Positions 1-11,458 of a stretch of DNA of 64,000 bases are shown in pieces; position 1 is the stretch's first letter, and every line of letters begins with the position of its first letter. A program made the position numbers and the translations under genes. The notes under the pieces are model-generated. The model did not search any database and was not told the origin of the DNA. It was given only the letters and a program-made list of their open reading frames with translations. Source of the stretch: Hydractinia symbiolongicarpus (Eukaryota; Cnidaria; Hydrozoa; Anthoathecata; Hydractiniidae); contig NC_079884.1 of NCBI RefSeq assembly GCF_029227915.1, positions 558,001-622,000 of the forward strand. The letters are read 5' to 3'.

Positions 1-514
1 GCTGATAAGATCTGAAAAGATATATTTTTATATATAGGATTAGAATGGTAAAAGTCCGAAAAAACGGAACAAACAAGTGGCAAAACTTAACCAAAATTTT
101 TCAATTAAGAATATAAGCATTTGGTGTTCCATACTTTTTGTTTCACGTTTTATGCTTCTATGATTATTAGATCATAATTTAGAGCATCCTTCAATTTTGA
201 GAGTTAACTATGGCGGTTTTGAGCAATTTCTTATAATTCACACGTCATAGGCAGAGTCAACAAGTAAAAGTGTTAAACACTCGGTGAAGCAATTAAAAAG
301 AATCGTAAACTGTGGCACGCCTTCAGGCTCTAGTGGAGATAATGCTGTATGTCGTAAAAGCAGTGAAGCGCACATAAAATTATGGTGTTTCAGGTATAAC
401 ATATTTTTTTACATAAAAAAACTTTCCTGCACATTTAGCTGATATAAAACACATTTTACAACACGTTGTTACCGCATCAAAGAAAAAACAGCTGACCAAG
501 CTTTCTTTTTTCTG

Positions 515-1045
515 AAAAGTGTTTCCGGTGAAAGTTCAAAAATGAATGTTACGCCGGGCTGAGCACTTAGTACAGGTAAACAATGTCGTACATCCCTATA
601 GGTATAAAAACCTATCGCAACTTCGGTGAAATAGAAACACAGGAAACAGCCCATCGTAACACTGGGCTAAGTGTGTCGCACATCCGTATATAGGCATATT
701 ACCCTGTTCCAAAAGACTATATCCTAACTTCAGTTTAAGTAAAAACACAGTGTGCATCTAAAAACAAACACTGAGAAATTTTATTTTGTAAAAAACTTTT
801 TGTGAAATTTGAAAATAAAAAGTTTACAATCTGTTTTTACCATGTACCCTGTTTGTTGTACAATCGTGCAACATTGCTTTTTTAGCGGGAAAAGTTCCTG
901 TGAAAGTTAATTGACACTAGGCTGAGTGCTTAGTAACGGTAAACCAACCATCTTGCATATCCGTACGGGCGTAATACCATTTTCCAAAAAAATTTATTGC
1001 AACTTCAGTTTAAATAAAAACACAGGAAAAAGTCCGCTAATATCC
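515..1045. repeat. Degenerate ~130-bp repeat, three copies
   Basis: Three diverged blocks (about 515-650, 655-760 and 890-1045) share the order: a GGGCTGAG/AGGCTGAG core with 'cacttagta' or a variant, a 'catccgta' segment, then 'aacttc(a/g)gt' followed by 'aaaacacag'. The middle block is shortened. No ORF of note runs through them. The blocks look like old tandem or nested copies of a non-coding repeat; I do not recognise the family. Sequence from 1 to 514 shows nothing else. Confidence 0.55.
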
Positions 1046-3922
1046 CATTCAGCTAAAACAAAAACTCAGCAATTTTGTTTCTAGAACAAGTTTTCATGAT
1101 AGTAGTAAAAGGTAGCTAATAGCTACCTTATTGCATTTAGCATAAAAATCATTGTGTAAGAACTTTATTGTAGCTAAACTGCATTTGGCTGCTTTCACTT
1201 TTAAAGCAGACATAAATAAACAGCTAGCTAGATAGCCACAAACCCAACCATAAAAATAAATAATTTTAGCTAGGATAAGAAGCTCTTATACCTAACTCCA
1301 TGAAAAATTGGCAATAAATTAGGCTAGTGTCTAGCTTGCCTAGCTCGTCAAAATCTAGGTTTGTAGCCAAAATCTTAAAACTCGTTTTTTAAGATTTTTT
1401 ACATAGCTAGACAACATGGCAATATTTTTATCTTAAAATATAATATAAAGCACAAGTTTTTAGAAAACAAACAGGTCAAAAAACGACCTGCATACCTTCA
1501 AAATGGTCACCATTACATTATATTGTCCACCGAGCACGCCTTTGTCAATATTTATAAAAACACAAATAGTTTCGAAAGCGCGGCGACATTAAAGCGCACA
1601 CAAATCTCGATATTTCAAAATTGATTTGGAAACAGTCAATTCGCTAAATTGCAGTTTTAAAGTTGCAGTCAAATCCTTAAACTACGCACTTTTTAAGAAT
1701 AGCTTGGTTTTCAAACCACATCAATTTCCTAAATACCAAAATCAGTGTAAGACATCCTTGAAACTCAAAACTTTCAGGTTTTACTCACTTTAGCTAAATC
1801 TATTCCAAAATCCAAATGAGAAGTGTTTTGTACGACTTTTAAATTTTGTGTGATGTCATGCCATTCGGAAAAGGTTTGTATTTCGAACCGAAGTGAAAAA
1901 TGTTCCGATTTGGACGAAATATGTTACACTGAGTGAAGAGCTGAACATTCTGGTACTCGTCGGAAACAGAAATTGATATGAATGTCAACGTCTATGTTAC
2001 GTCTTGTTTTGTGACTGTGTTAGTTTCATAAACGTTGTTTTTTTCGCATTTGCAAAAAAAGTAAAAGTTTTCAAGAAATTTAAAACAAAAGGTTCCATTG
2101 GTTTAAATTTCATTTTAAATTTGTGATGAATCGTCAGGAAGGTGGTTCCTGCCCCTACTGGTTTTTGTGTTTTTGCTACACTTTTGTTAAACTGCACAAT
2201 TTGGGGCTACTGTTTATTAAAAAAACGCGGCGACACATCGAAACTTGTTAATTATTTTTTTTCTCAAATGCGCGACTTTTATGTACACAAAGAGTTAAAG
2301 AATACAAATTCTGAAAAAAAAATTCAAATTGACTTGATACTACAGAAAAACCCTGCTTAGGACAAAATTGAACAACATCAAGTCAAAACATATTTTTGGG
2401 GCACATGTTAGGGTTTCAGCACATAATATAAGTTACTATTTTTAAAAGGCTAGCCTAAAAAATCTAGTGACATTTGGGAACTCCACAATCGGTGATAAAA
2501 TTTTTGGCACGAACCAAATTCTGAAGTCCATCGCCACAAGTAGTAATTTCGCCTATTTCGATCTTAAGATTTACACAATTTGAACTTGGCAATGTTCCAG
2601 CAGACTTTAGGATCTTAGGTTATTTGGTTAAATCCAAACTCTTTTGCTGTGGTGATTGTAGCTGACGTCAGCATTGTTCTTTTCCGTACCTATGGCGTTT
2701 TTGAAAGTGAGGCTAGCGCGTTCTAGCCGATGTTTAGCGTGCCCGCGCATATGGAGAAGTTAAGTATTGGCGAGTTGATGACTTTTGCCAACTTTGAAAA
2801 AATGCCCCAAAAACTGCTGTGGTGGCAAATATTTTGTCACTAATTTTAGCTCGTTTTTTCAGAGTAAACTGAATTTGTGACATGATCAAGTGGTTAGGCG
2901 AGAAACTTTTTTTATTCTCAAAAAACGCGCAACTTCTCCACATTAAGTGTTAATTCATTTGTAGAATCTTTTAACATGACTCATTCGCGAAAGTCTCTTG
3001 TCCTTATCATAACAAAACTTAGATTTTAGAAATCTATTTCAGGTCAAATTGTAGATTATTTAGAAGATTTTAAGATGATCTCTCTCGGTTTTAAGTTTTA
3101 AGGGGTATTTTAGGTGTGTCGCGCACGTTCATGGTCACCCATAGCAAGAGTAAGGGGAACACATTTAGCGCCGACGGTGAATATTGCCTGAAATTGTTAC
3201 CTAATAATAGGAATGGGGTACTTTTTTTGAGGATAGACAAAGTCTAGAATCATTGGTTTAAAACTAAAAACCCGACCCTGCATTTTCCCATATTATAAGA
3301 ACTCTCTGCCCAAGCTGAAACTGTTAAATTACCGTAAGGGAATTGATTTTTGAATTTTTTTTTTAAATAAGAACGCGTTATGAACAAATCAGGCTAAAAA
3401 AACTCAGAAAACAGCCAGCCTCCGGTCATATTGTACTGGTTCTCATTAAAAAATCATGAATGACTTAGGGTAATAACTATTTAATAAAATAGGATTCAGT
3501 AAAAAGGGAAAACCAAACTAGATTTAACGGCTAGTGGCATTGTTTTTATATGAGCGAACGAGGCCCTGACAAGACTTACGCAACCAATCCAATCGCATTA
3601 GTGGCTTTTTTAATTATATCAAAAATACAATTTACGCATGCGTTTTTGCAATTTTCGCAAGATTTACCCAAATTCGCGAAATTTTATGTCTGCGAAACAT
3701 TATCCCAAAGATATAGTTTTTTGGAAATTAATATCCGCAAAAATAATCAAGAAATGTATTGATTTGTTAAGTTTTACGTCAGAGTAAAAAGAGCTCAAAT
3801 TATTCATACGAAGTAAAAAAAGTGATGCTGCCGCCAAAATCACAAAAGGATTATTAGCTGTACAATAGAGAAAGGTGAGAATTTTTGTTAAGAAATTCTT
3901 TTTCTATAAAAATATTCGAAAA
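1046..3922. other. Non-coding stretch, no gene recognised
   Basis: AT-rich DNA with TAGC/GCTAG-rich patches (about 1110-1400). Short ORFs on both strands (for example near 2000-2360 and 2730-2940) have low-complexity composition, no recognisable domain and no splice-site support, so I do not call them genes. Confidence 0.5.
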
Positions 3923-3998
3923 TACTTTTGCGTTATTCGCGAATTAATAATACAGGTGAATACTTTTGCGTTATTCGCGAATTAATAATACAGGTGAA
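3923..3998. repeat. Perfect 38-bp tandem duplication (2 copies)
   Basis: Positions 3923-3960 and 3961-3998 are identical copies of a 38-bp unit that starts TACTTTTGCG and contains the palindromic core TTCGCGAA. The core also occurs in dispersed repeats elsewhere in the window (6.8-7.3 kb, 13.9-14.2 kb, 15.5 kb). Exact identity implies a recent duplication or homogenisation. Confidence 0.9.
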
Positions 3999-5055
3999 TA
4001 TTTGGGCGTTTACAATAAATTATTATTTCAATATTAAGGTTATATATATATTCAATCCTGAAAATAATATTTGGAAAAAATTACCGTTTTTTGGCCTTTT
4101 GCTCCCCAATTTTTTTTTTTACTTTTTTTTTTTTACTAACTTATTTCTATTGAATTCTTATTACTTGGAATAAAATGTTTAAAAATTTTTTTGGAAAACT
4201 TTCAAGCAGACAGTATATCACGCAAACGCTCACGAACAAAAGCTAAAACGCATATTTACGCCGTATGAAATGTTTTTCTGAAGTTACAACCTACGAAAAT
4301 TTCGATTTTCCCTGTTTTGGAGGCTTTTTGTGTCTTGCAAGATTATCTAGCTTGATCCAAATGAGTTAAAAAGTATTTTTTTAACCAAAAATGCACAAAA
4401 TAATTTAGATCTCATTATCGATCTGGTATCCAATTTTGGACAATTGCCGTCTAAATAAATTAATAAATCATTTCTAAATAGTGTAAATATCACACAAAGC
4501 ATCCAAATAATAGAAGTACTTTTACACAAAATTATTGCTGACGGTCATCATTTAAAGCAATTAAAAATGTAAATTTATGACTAGCTGGAAAAATATGCAA
4601 ATTTTATTATCTTATAGAGAATTTAATTAGCTTTTATATTTATTTAGCTAATAAATAATTCTGGAAAAAAAAACTTTTGAGAAATATAATATAGCTAACT
4701 AGAAGTATTTTGACGTCAAAACCTTTTTTTGTCCCTAAATTGTGCACAATACAATGCAAAATACGAGGAAAACATACAGAAATATGTCAGTTTTCTTTGA
4801 AATTGGCATGAACTCCGATTAGCAGCCTGAAAAAAAAATTTTTGATTTTAAAATTGGCCTCTGACAAGCGTCAACTCGCGCTACAAGTAACTTTTTGTTC
4901 ACACTACGCGCTTAAAATCATACTTAACAAGATTAAGACCAGTTTTTTTGTACCTAAAGTCCAAGCCTGATAACCTCATATAAAAAAAGTGTGTAACTTG
5001 TTCCTAAAGTAATTGGTCCGTACAATTCCGACATTACAAAATTTTATACCCTCAA
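3999..5055. other. Non-coding stretch, 3' flank of the SLC22-like gene
   Basis: Contains T-homopolymers (about 4110-4136) and AT-rich sequence. A minus-strand AATAAA-type signal lies near 4637-4645, about 410 bp beyond the stop codon of the transporter, and could be its poly(A) signal. This is only a positional guess. No other gene is visible. Confidence 0.35.
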
Positions 5056-6699
5056 TCAAGCAACTACTGGCAATTCATCAGTATCTGACATAAGAGGTCG
5101 GGATTCATCTTTTAATAAAGAAATATTAGACGGCTTTGTATATATATCTTCATATTTCTCTCTTGTAGCTTTCCCAGATGTTTCTGGGAGGATCAATCCC
5201 ATCAGAGCAGCCAAGATGGATGCCCCACACATAATAATAAACGGCAAAGGTGGCCATACATTTCTCAAAACGTTCACGATAAATGGGGCTGAAGCAGAAC
5301 CAACGCGACATGAAATCTGACAAATTGTCATTCCCTGTGTCCGCACAACCGTAGGGTACAACTCCAAGGTCCAAATGTAAAAACCGCTAAACGAGATATC
5401 TATACAACATTTACCAATTAAAGCAAGTACGATTCTAATGATGTGACCGTGTGAATATGATTTCGGTATTGGTGCTATACAGCCAAGCAACAAACCGCCT
5501 ATCAAGAAGGAAAGAAGGGTAGACTTCTTTCTTCCAAAACGATTACAAATATAAATGGCCAAGATGTTGCCAGGTACATCTGCAAACGCAACCATAACAA
5601 AATTTGTGTAGATGTCCCCTCCCAAGTCGGCAGCTTCGAGAGAAAGCGCATAATACACAAGGCCATTTGTAAACCAACCAACAGCTTGAGCTAATACAAA
5701 CATCGTGATAGACCAAGTCCTAAACATATCTAAATACGAATAGGTTTTTTCTTTAACGTTGCTTTCAATGGTTGGCTTTAACTTATATCCCGTCGAGTCG
5801 CGATTATTTAAACTACCCATTTTCTTCAAAATCCGCTCTGATTTAACGAGCTTGCCTTTTGTGTAGAGCCATCTTGGTGATTCTGGCAACACAATTGTCA
5901 TTATTAAACCAACCAAAACTGGTATTGTAACAAACATAACCAAGTGCCTCCACTCTCGTATGTAATAAGCAATACCAGTTAAAGCGGAAAGCGATAATGT
6001 GAATGCAAGGCCAAGTGTGTTTATTTGCAACGAGCGATTTTCAGGAGCAGTCAATTCAGATAGCAAAATGTATTGAACAGCCATAACGGTACCCGTTGAA
6101 ATGCCAAGAAATGTTCGAAGTAAAACCAATTGCCATATGGCTGTGATAAAACAGCAAGCTAACGACAGGAGCGTAGTAATCAAAAATGATGCCGTCAAGG
6201 TTAACTTTCGACCAACCATATCACAAATCAATCCAGTAAACACACCACCGATGCCCCATCCAATAAATAATGCTGAGTTAGCTAGAGCTGCAAAAGAATC
6301 TTTGCCACATACTAGATCAAATTCGGTTACAATGGAGTATCTCGAGTTGGTAGTGTACTCCCAGTCAGAGCGATTAAATGAACAACGCTTTTGAAAGTTA
6401 TCGTCCGTAGAATCAAAGATTTTACCTCTAGAATGTTCACAAAATACATTTCTACTGCTGTTCACACACTTCCAAGGGGGATCGTTGGCTGCGAAATACA
6501 TTAAAAGTGTTTGTGGAGAAATACCGAAATTTAAAATCATGCAGCCAATAAGGATTAAAATGTTGGAAGGACCACAAGCACCAATTTTTCTTAAAATGTT
6601 GTCAACACTTTCACCGATAGCTTCTTCTTCTGCGATGACATTGTCCAGCTCGTTCTTATCTTCTGGATTATTTATTGGTGTATTTAGACGTTCGGGCAT
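5056..6699 (-). CDS. SLC22-family organic ion transporter-like protein (MFS), copy 1
   Basis: A single-exon gene of 547 codons encoding a 12-helix major facilitator protein of the SLC22 organic cation/anion/carnitine transporter type, expected in the plasma membrane. Seen: helix 1 at about residues 46-70; a large extracellular loop (71-135) with cysteines 78, 87, 106 and 131 and N-glycosylation sequons at N80 and N109, a family hallmark; DMVGRK (160-165) after helix 2; PESPRWL (272-278) before the large cytoplasmic loop; NRFGRK (386-391); ELYPTVVR (446-453); LPET (504-507). Length matches the family (about 530-560). The substrate cannot be told from sequence. The start is the first ATG after a consensus 3' splice site (AG at 6712-6713, behind a TTTTT tract) only 12 nt upstream, suggesting a spliced leader or a 5' UTR intron. 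A tandem paralogue lies 2.5 kb upstream on the same strand. The coding part has no introns. Confidence 0.93.
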   Translation of the reverse strand: MPERLNTPINNPEDKNELDNVIAEEEAIGESVDNILRKIGACGPSNILILIGCMILNFGISPQTLLMYFAANDPPWKCVNSSRNVFCEHSRGKIFDSTDDNFQKRCSFNRSDWEYTTNSRYSIVTEFDLVCGKDSFAALANSALFIGWGIGGVFTGLICDMVGRKLTLTASFLITTLLSLACCFITAIWQLVLLRTFLGISTGTVMAVQYILLSELTAPENRSLQINTLGLAFTLSLSALTGIAYYIREWRHLVMFVTIPVLVGLIMTIVLPESPRWLYTKGKLVKSERILKKMGSLNNRDSTGYKLKPTIESNVKEKTYSYLDMFRTWSITMFVLAQAVGWFTNGLVYYALSLEAADLGGDIYTNFVMVAFADVPGNILAIYICNRFGRKKSTLLSFLIGGLLLGCIAPIPKSYSHGHIIRIVLALIGKCCIDISFSGFYIWTLELYPTVVRTQGMTICQISCRVGSASAPFIVNVLRNVWPPLPFIIMCGASILAALMGLILPETSGKATREKYEDIYTKPSNISLLKDESRPLMSDTDELPVVA

Positions 6700-6713
6700 A
6701 TCTTATAACTTCT
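6700..6713 (-). promoter_or_regulatory. 3' splice site 12 nt before the start codon (trans-splice or 5' UTR intron acceptor)
   Basis: On the minus strand the sequence reads CATTTTTAG, then a 12-nt leader, then the ATG of the transporter. A pyrimidine-rich acceptor so close to the ATG gives a very short leader exon, as in genes that receive a spliced leader. An ordinary 5' UTR intron is the alternative. Confidence 0.5.
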
Positions 6714-9193
6714 AAAAATGTAGTAATTTACATCAAATCAAAACAGTTCTGTTGTTACTTAATAAAATAAAAAACAACAGCTTACTGTAACATCAATAAA
6801 TTCTGGCAAGAAAAAAAAATTTAGCGACCAAAAATTTTGGCGGAAGATGTGGTGGAAATAAATTCGCGAATTTAGGAAGATTTCTCGAAATTAAATTGAA
6901 CCAGAGGTGGTAATTCTCAAATATGTTTTCTGCGATATTTAAATTATTATTTCGCAAAAAATGAAAACAATCATCAAATCAAACAATTACGTATGTGGCA
7001 AAGATGTGGAAATGTAAATTAAATAAAAATTTTTCTGGATACATTTCTACATCCAGGGCTAATGCTAATTACAAAGATTCCATCAACGAAAGTACTTTAT
7101 ATTTGCTCAAAATTAACCAGAAAGGCTTACTTCTTTAAAACGCAAAAAAATCTTCCATGAAATTTGCTTTCTTTTCGTAAAATCACGAAAATATCTTCCG
7201 CGAAAATAATTTTCTGCCTTTGATTTGCGAAAATATTTTTCGCGAAAATCACAGTATTACGCAAAACGATTCGCAAAAATATATTCCCGTAAAATCTGTT
7301 CTCAAAAATTTCTTCCCTCGAGGTAAGTCAATTTTTATAGCTGATTTCGGCTGTATAACAAGCTAATTTATATAAAAGACACAAACACAAAGAATAACAG
7401 AACAACCACAATAAAATGATACAGTGGAAATTTTTTTTTACACCGTTTATAATTTTTGTGGAATATTTTTGCGATTGAGAGGCCCAAAAAACTTTTGCAA
7501 AACAATTTTTGGGCTTTTGAAGGCTTTCTTTTAAGGAAAATTAATTCTTTTAATTCTGAACTTCAAACATTCTCCAATTATGAACATGAAATATCAAGTA
7601 AAATATAATTAATTTTGATTGATAAAACTTTTGCCTACTTTTTGCGGGACTTAATTTTGCGATTTGCTCTATAAAGGGTAATTTTACGGATAGGGTTCAA
7701 AATCGCAAAAATATTTTCCGCTAAGATTTCTTACCTTAAATTCATTTTAAACATATTTTCAATCGTAATATTTTACCTGCAATATTAAAAAATGCTGATG
7801 TTCAACACCAATAGACGTGTTGATTGTGTAAGAAAAAGGCTGACTTTAAATGGAATAGAGCGAATTCTTGGAAAAATAAATAAGTTCCCTAAGAATCCAA
7901 AGGTTACTAATAATAATAATAATATTCAAGAATATCAGCTTTTCAAAATACAAGGCATATGGCAGCAATTGCGGTCATTCTATACTCAACAGTAATTATT
8001 GAAAAATGATAATATGCAGTATAGATATAAAAAAAATAAATATAAAAATATTACCCAGGTGGTTATGAATTTTTTTTCACATTCAATGTTGTCAAGGTTT
8101 TTTCAACACAGAGGTAAATTTCCAGGTGTGAAAAAATGGCAAAAATGAAAATGAAAATTTAGCAAATTCGTAAAAAATATTTCCCTTAATAAATATTAAT
8201 GCCCCAAAGTTTCGGCTGATTTTAATTTAGGAGAAACCCAGAAAATCTTCTTTATCCATAAACGTCCTTATGGATATAATTTTTCTTATATATATTTTTT
8301 ATATATATAGAAGGTAGACGAATATTAAAATTAACATTATTTTTCACTGTATTTAGTAAACATCATCATAAAAATCATCGATACATGATTGTTGAAGCTT
8401 TAGATTACATTTGTCTAACGACATTTTTTTCCCTTGTTTATTAGAACTTACTTGATGTTGAACAAAAAAGGTCTCGCCACCTGACTTTTACGTGTTCGAA
8501 CTTATGAGTACAAAAACTACAATATCCAGAATCTTTTTTTGTCAATATATTGTATTTGCATCAAAAAATGTTGGTGAAAGTTGTAATTAGTACTCTAAAG
8601 GTTTTTAAGATTGCTAATTACATTGTTTCTAAAAGCTTTTACAAACCAGCAGTGACAATGGAATGTGTTGGTTAATTTTTACTAAATTATGTAAATTAAA
8701 ATGCATTAAAGTGATTTTATTAATCAATAAATTATACGACTATTGCTAAATGATATGAAATTCATTTATTACATACATTTGCTATCATAAAAAAGTAGCT
8801 TTGAATTGTGCTATTTAAAATCAATAAATCAACAAAACAACAACTAAATGTACAGTTGCAAGAAAGTAAGGAACAAAACAAACAAACAAACACTCAAACA
8901 AACAAAACAAAACAAACGAACTACAAAATATAGAGGCATAAGAAAACACAAACCAATACAGACGAATAAAAACAACAACAACAAACAAACAAAAAAATCA
9001 ACAAGGAAATAAAATAATAAAATCAAGCATAAACAAACAAACATGACCAAGAAAAAAAATCCAATAACAAAAATCAAGAAGCTGCACAAAATACTAAGCA
9101 TAAACCAACTGTTTGAAAATTAATACAGCCATGAACATAAAACAAAAAAACAAAAAAACAAAAAACGACAAAAAATAAGACAAAATTCCTATT
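6714..9193. other. Intergenic region between the two transporter genes
   Basis: Positions 6840-7320 hold many TTTTCGCGAAAAT/CCGCGAAAAT motifs, a degenerate repeat also seen at 3.65-3.98, 13.95-14.16 and 15.5 kb. Around 8830-9180 the plus strand is C/A-rich low complexity (AAC and AAAC tracts), so the long minus-strand frame there is valine/leucine/phenylalanine-rich and not credible. A TTTATT (minus-strand AATAAA) near 8716 could serve as poly(A) signal for copy 2. No gene recognised. Confidence 0.45.
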
Positions 9194-10792
9194 TTACTTC
9201 AAGCTATCAGAAACTAAGATTTCTTCATCTTCATCAACTCTAACAGTACGATCTTTCGCCGTAAAGTCTTCGAAAGTTTCTCGTGTCGCCATGTTATTGG
9301 TCTCCGGTAACGCCACACCACTAAGTGCGGCAAGAAGGCTGACACCACACATTACCATAAAAGGTAACGGCGCATAGATATTTCCTAACATGGTGGCGAT
9401 AAATGGCGACGTTGCAGAGCCTATGCGCGCTGCGACTTGACATAACGTCATACCTTGTGTTCTGACAACCGTCGGAAATATTTCGAAACTCCATAAATAA
9501 AAGCCACCGAAGGCTACGTTTATAAAACATTTACCAAACATAGAAAGAACAACTTTCACTATCCTGCCATGAGCAAACGCTTTCGGAACGGCTGCTATGC
9601 CACCCAGCACTATAGAACACAACAGGAAAGAAGAAAGAACTGTCTTTTTTCTACCATAACGGTTACTGGTGTAAATAGTTATAAAATTTCCTGGTATATC
9701 TCCTAGCGTTGTGAGCATAAAGTTGGTGTAGATGTCTCCGCCCAAATCAGAAGATTCCAACGATACACCATAGTACACCAAACCGCACGAAAACCAACCG
9801 TAAAACTGTGCAGCCACAAGCAGAGTTAAGGAGCAATTACTGAATAATAAATCCTTGTAGGAATACTTGTTGTTTGCTTTCAAGCAGCTACTTTGTTGCA
9901 ACACAAACTCAAACGGTTCGCATTTGTTGAACTTGGCCATAGTACGCAGTACATTTTCAGCCTTGGAAGTTTTACCAGAGGCGTACAACCACCTTGGTGA
10001 CTTTAATAATGCGAAAGTCAGTAAAAAAGAGAAGATCATCGGGAAAGAGGTATACATGCATAATTTCCTCCATTCCCTTTCGTAATATGCTACTACTGAC
10101 AATAATAAGTTTCCAACTGGAAAACAAGCCTGTAAGATACAACCTGCCAGTGCACGTTTTTCAGGTACAGAATATTCTGATAGGAGAACGTAGACAACGT
10201 TAAGACAAGTCCCCGTAACTGCACCAATTAAAGAACGAAGTAAAATAACTTGCCAGACAGCATTTGTATATGACAGTGTGAATGAAAATATGAATAACAG
10301 AAACAACGATAGCATTTGTGTTACCTTTCGACCATACGTGTCAGCTAGCAAACCAGAAAAGATTCCTCCAACACCCCATCCAATAAAGAAGGCAGCAGTG
10401 ATCAAAGCAGCTAACGAATCTTTATCACACACAAGATCGAGTTCTGTGACGATCGAGAAAGGTTCAGCGGCGGTATAACGCCACTCAGTTCGATTCAAAC
10501 TACATCGTTTACGGAAGTCATCGTCTGTGACGTCAAATATTTTTCCATAATTCTTTTCACAAAATGTGCTAGAGTTACCCACACATATCCAAGGAGGATT
10601 GTTGGCAGCGTAATACATTAAAAACGATTGATAGGACACAGACAGGTGCATGATCATGCATAACAACTGAAGTACACGCTGCGAATTGCCACAGGAACCA
10701 AGTCTTCGCAACACACTGTCAATGTCCGTCTCAACATCATCACAGGATGTGTTGATCACAGTTGGACCATCTGAAAGATTTTCACAATCCAT
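9194..10792 (-). CDS. SLC22-family organic ion transporter-like protein (MFS), copy 2
   Basis: An intronless MFS transporter of 532 aa, clearly paralogous to the gene at 5056-6699 over its whole length. Seen: a large first extracellular loop (about 62-126) with cysteines 70, 78, 97 and 122 and sequons at N73 and N100; DTYGRK (151-156); the SPRWLY motif (265-270); NRYGRK (377-382); EIFPTVVR (437-444); LPET (495-498). The loop-motif glutamate of PESPRWL is lysine here (LKSPRWL), a departure from copy 1 and the family consensus. I place the start at 10792 rather than the upstream in-frame ATG at 10819, because codons 1-5 of the longer frame cover a textbook 3' splice site (TTTCATTTCCAG, AG at 10805-10806), leaving a 12-nt leader. 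The acidic C-terminal tail (residues 520-526) is presumably cytoplasmic. Substrate unknown. Tandem duplication is the likely origin. Confidence 0.93.
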   Translation of the reverse strand: MDCENLSDGPTVINTSCDDVETDIDSVLRRLGSCGNSQRVLQLLCMIMHLSVSYQSFLMYYAANNPPWICVGNSSTFCEKNYGKIFDVTDDDFRKRCSLNRTEWRYTAAEPFSIVTELDLVCDKDSLAALITAAFFIGWGVGGIFSGLLADTYGRKVTQMLSLFLLFIFSFTLSYTNAVWQVILLRSLIGAVTGTCLNVVYVLLSEYSVPEKRALAGCILQACFPVGNLLLSVVAYYEREWRKLCMYTSFPMIFSFLLTFALLKSPRWLYASGKTSKAENVLRTMAKFNKCEPFEFVLQQSSCLKANNKYSYKDLLFSNCSLTLLVAAQFYGWFSCGLVYYGVSLESSDLGGDIYTNFMLTTLGDIPGNFITIYTSNRYGRKKTVLSSFLLCSIVLGGIAAVPKAFAHGRIVKVVLSMFGKCFINVAFGGFYLWSFEIFPTVVRTQGMTLCQVAARIGSATSPFIATMLGNIYAPLPFMVMCGVSLLAALSGVALPETNNMATRETFEDFTAKDRTVRVDEDEEILVSDSLK

Positions 10793-10806
10793 ATTTAATT
10801 TTCTCT
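10793..10806 (-). promoter_or_regulatory. 3' splice site 12 nt before the start codon of copy 2
   Basis: The minus strand reads TTTCATTTCCAG, then a 12-nt leader, then the ATG at 10792. The leader is the same length as in the paralogue. This decides the start and implies cis- or trans-splicing just upstream. Confidence 0.55.
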
Positions 10807-11339
10807 GGAAATGAAACATATATTAAAAAGAAGAATTACGCAGTAACATATTTAACAATGACAGACATTCTCTTTTAATATATTTTTATATAAAAAGTCT
10901 TGTCTAAAACAAATGCTCAGCTTATGGGTTATGTCCGCCGTAAACTGGTAAAAAACTAAAAACAATCTACTAACAATGGAGTTAATAAAACGTATTTCTT
11001 AAGATGAAATATGAGTTAAAAGCCGTAGGTTGTCAGAGAAATTCTTTCGAACATCTAGCCAGGTAAACTTTCTTACATATGCACAATAAAACACGTAGTA
11101 ACATAAACCAAATGAGATTCTTAGGAGCATCTAGTTTTTACTTGGAAACGTTATTTTGCAAGCATTGGACAAACACGTAAACCAACTAATTCTTTTGAAA
11201 CAACGTATAAAACTTTTCCACTTTTTGCTGTATGTCTTCCCCACAAAATGGGATGTAGTCGCACAGGATATCCATTTTTGCTCTCAAGTTCTAATTATCG
11301 GGCGAATATTGCTCCAAGGGACATGAATATTGGTTCGAC
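10807..11339. other. Upstream flank of transporter copy 2, nothing recognised
   Basis: AT-rich sequence without a supported ORF. If a 5' UTR exon exists for copy 2 it could lie here, but I cannot identify it. Confidence 0.3.
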
Positions 11340-11458
11340 TTATCAGGGGTTCGAGTTATTGGGAGTATTTTATGAGAAAGTATTGGTGAAGGTTCAAGGG
11401 AATTAGAAATCAATTCGTGCTGTTGAAAGTTCGAGTTATCGTGATTCTACTGTAGTAA
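11285..11458 (-). mobile_element. Terminal fragment of a pogo/Tigger-like DNA transposon
   Basis: The minus strand starting at 11458 reads TACAGTAGAATCACGATAAC and is followed by repeated AACTCGAA-type motifs (seen as TTCGAGTTAT, GGTTCGACTTAT and GGGTTCGAGTTATT on the plus strand). This CAGT..A.TC.CGATAACTCGAA pattern is typical of termini of pogo/Tigger-like Tc1-mariner elements in invertebrates. Only one end is evident and there is no transposase, so it is a truncated copy or one half of a MITE. Confidence 0.45.

Noticed and set aside
2734-2943. Possible inverted-repeat element (GGAGAAGTT and AACTTCTCC)
   Set aside because: Matching covers only about nine to twelve bases and does not continue, so chance is likely.
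8844-9101. 85-codon minus-strand ORF rich in Leu/Phe/Val
   Set aside because: It is a translation of C/A-rich low-complexity DNA in the 3' flank of a transporter gene.
10793-10819. Longer start of transporter copy 2 (ATG at 10819)
   Set aside because: The extra codons overlie a pyrimidine-tract 3' splice site (TTTCATTTCCAG) and have no counterpart in the paralogue.
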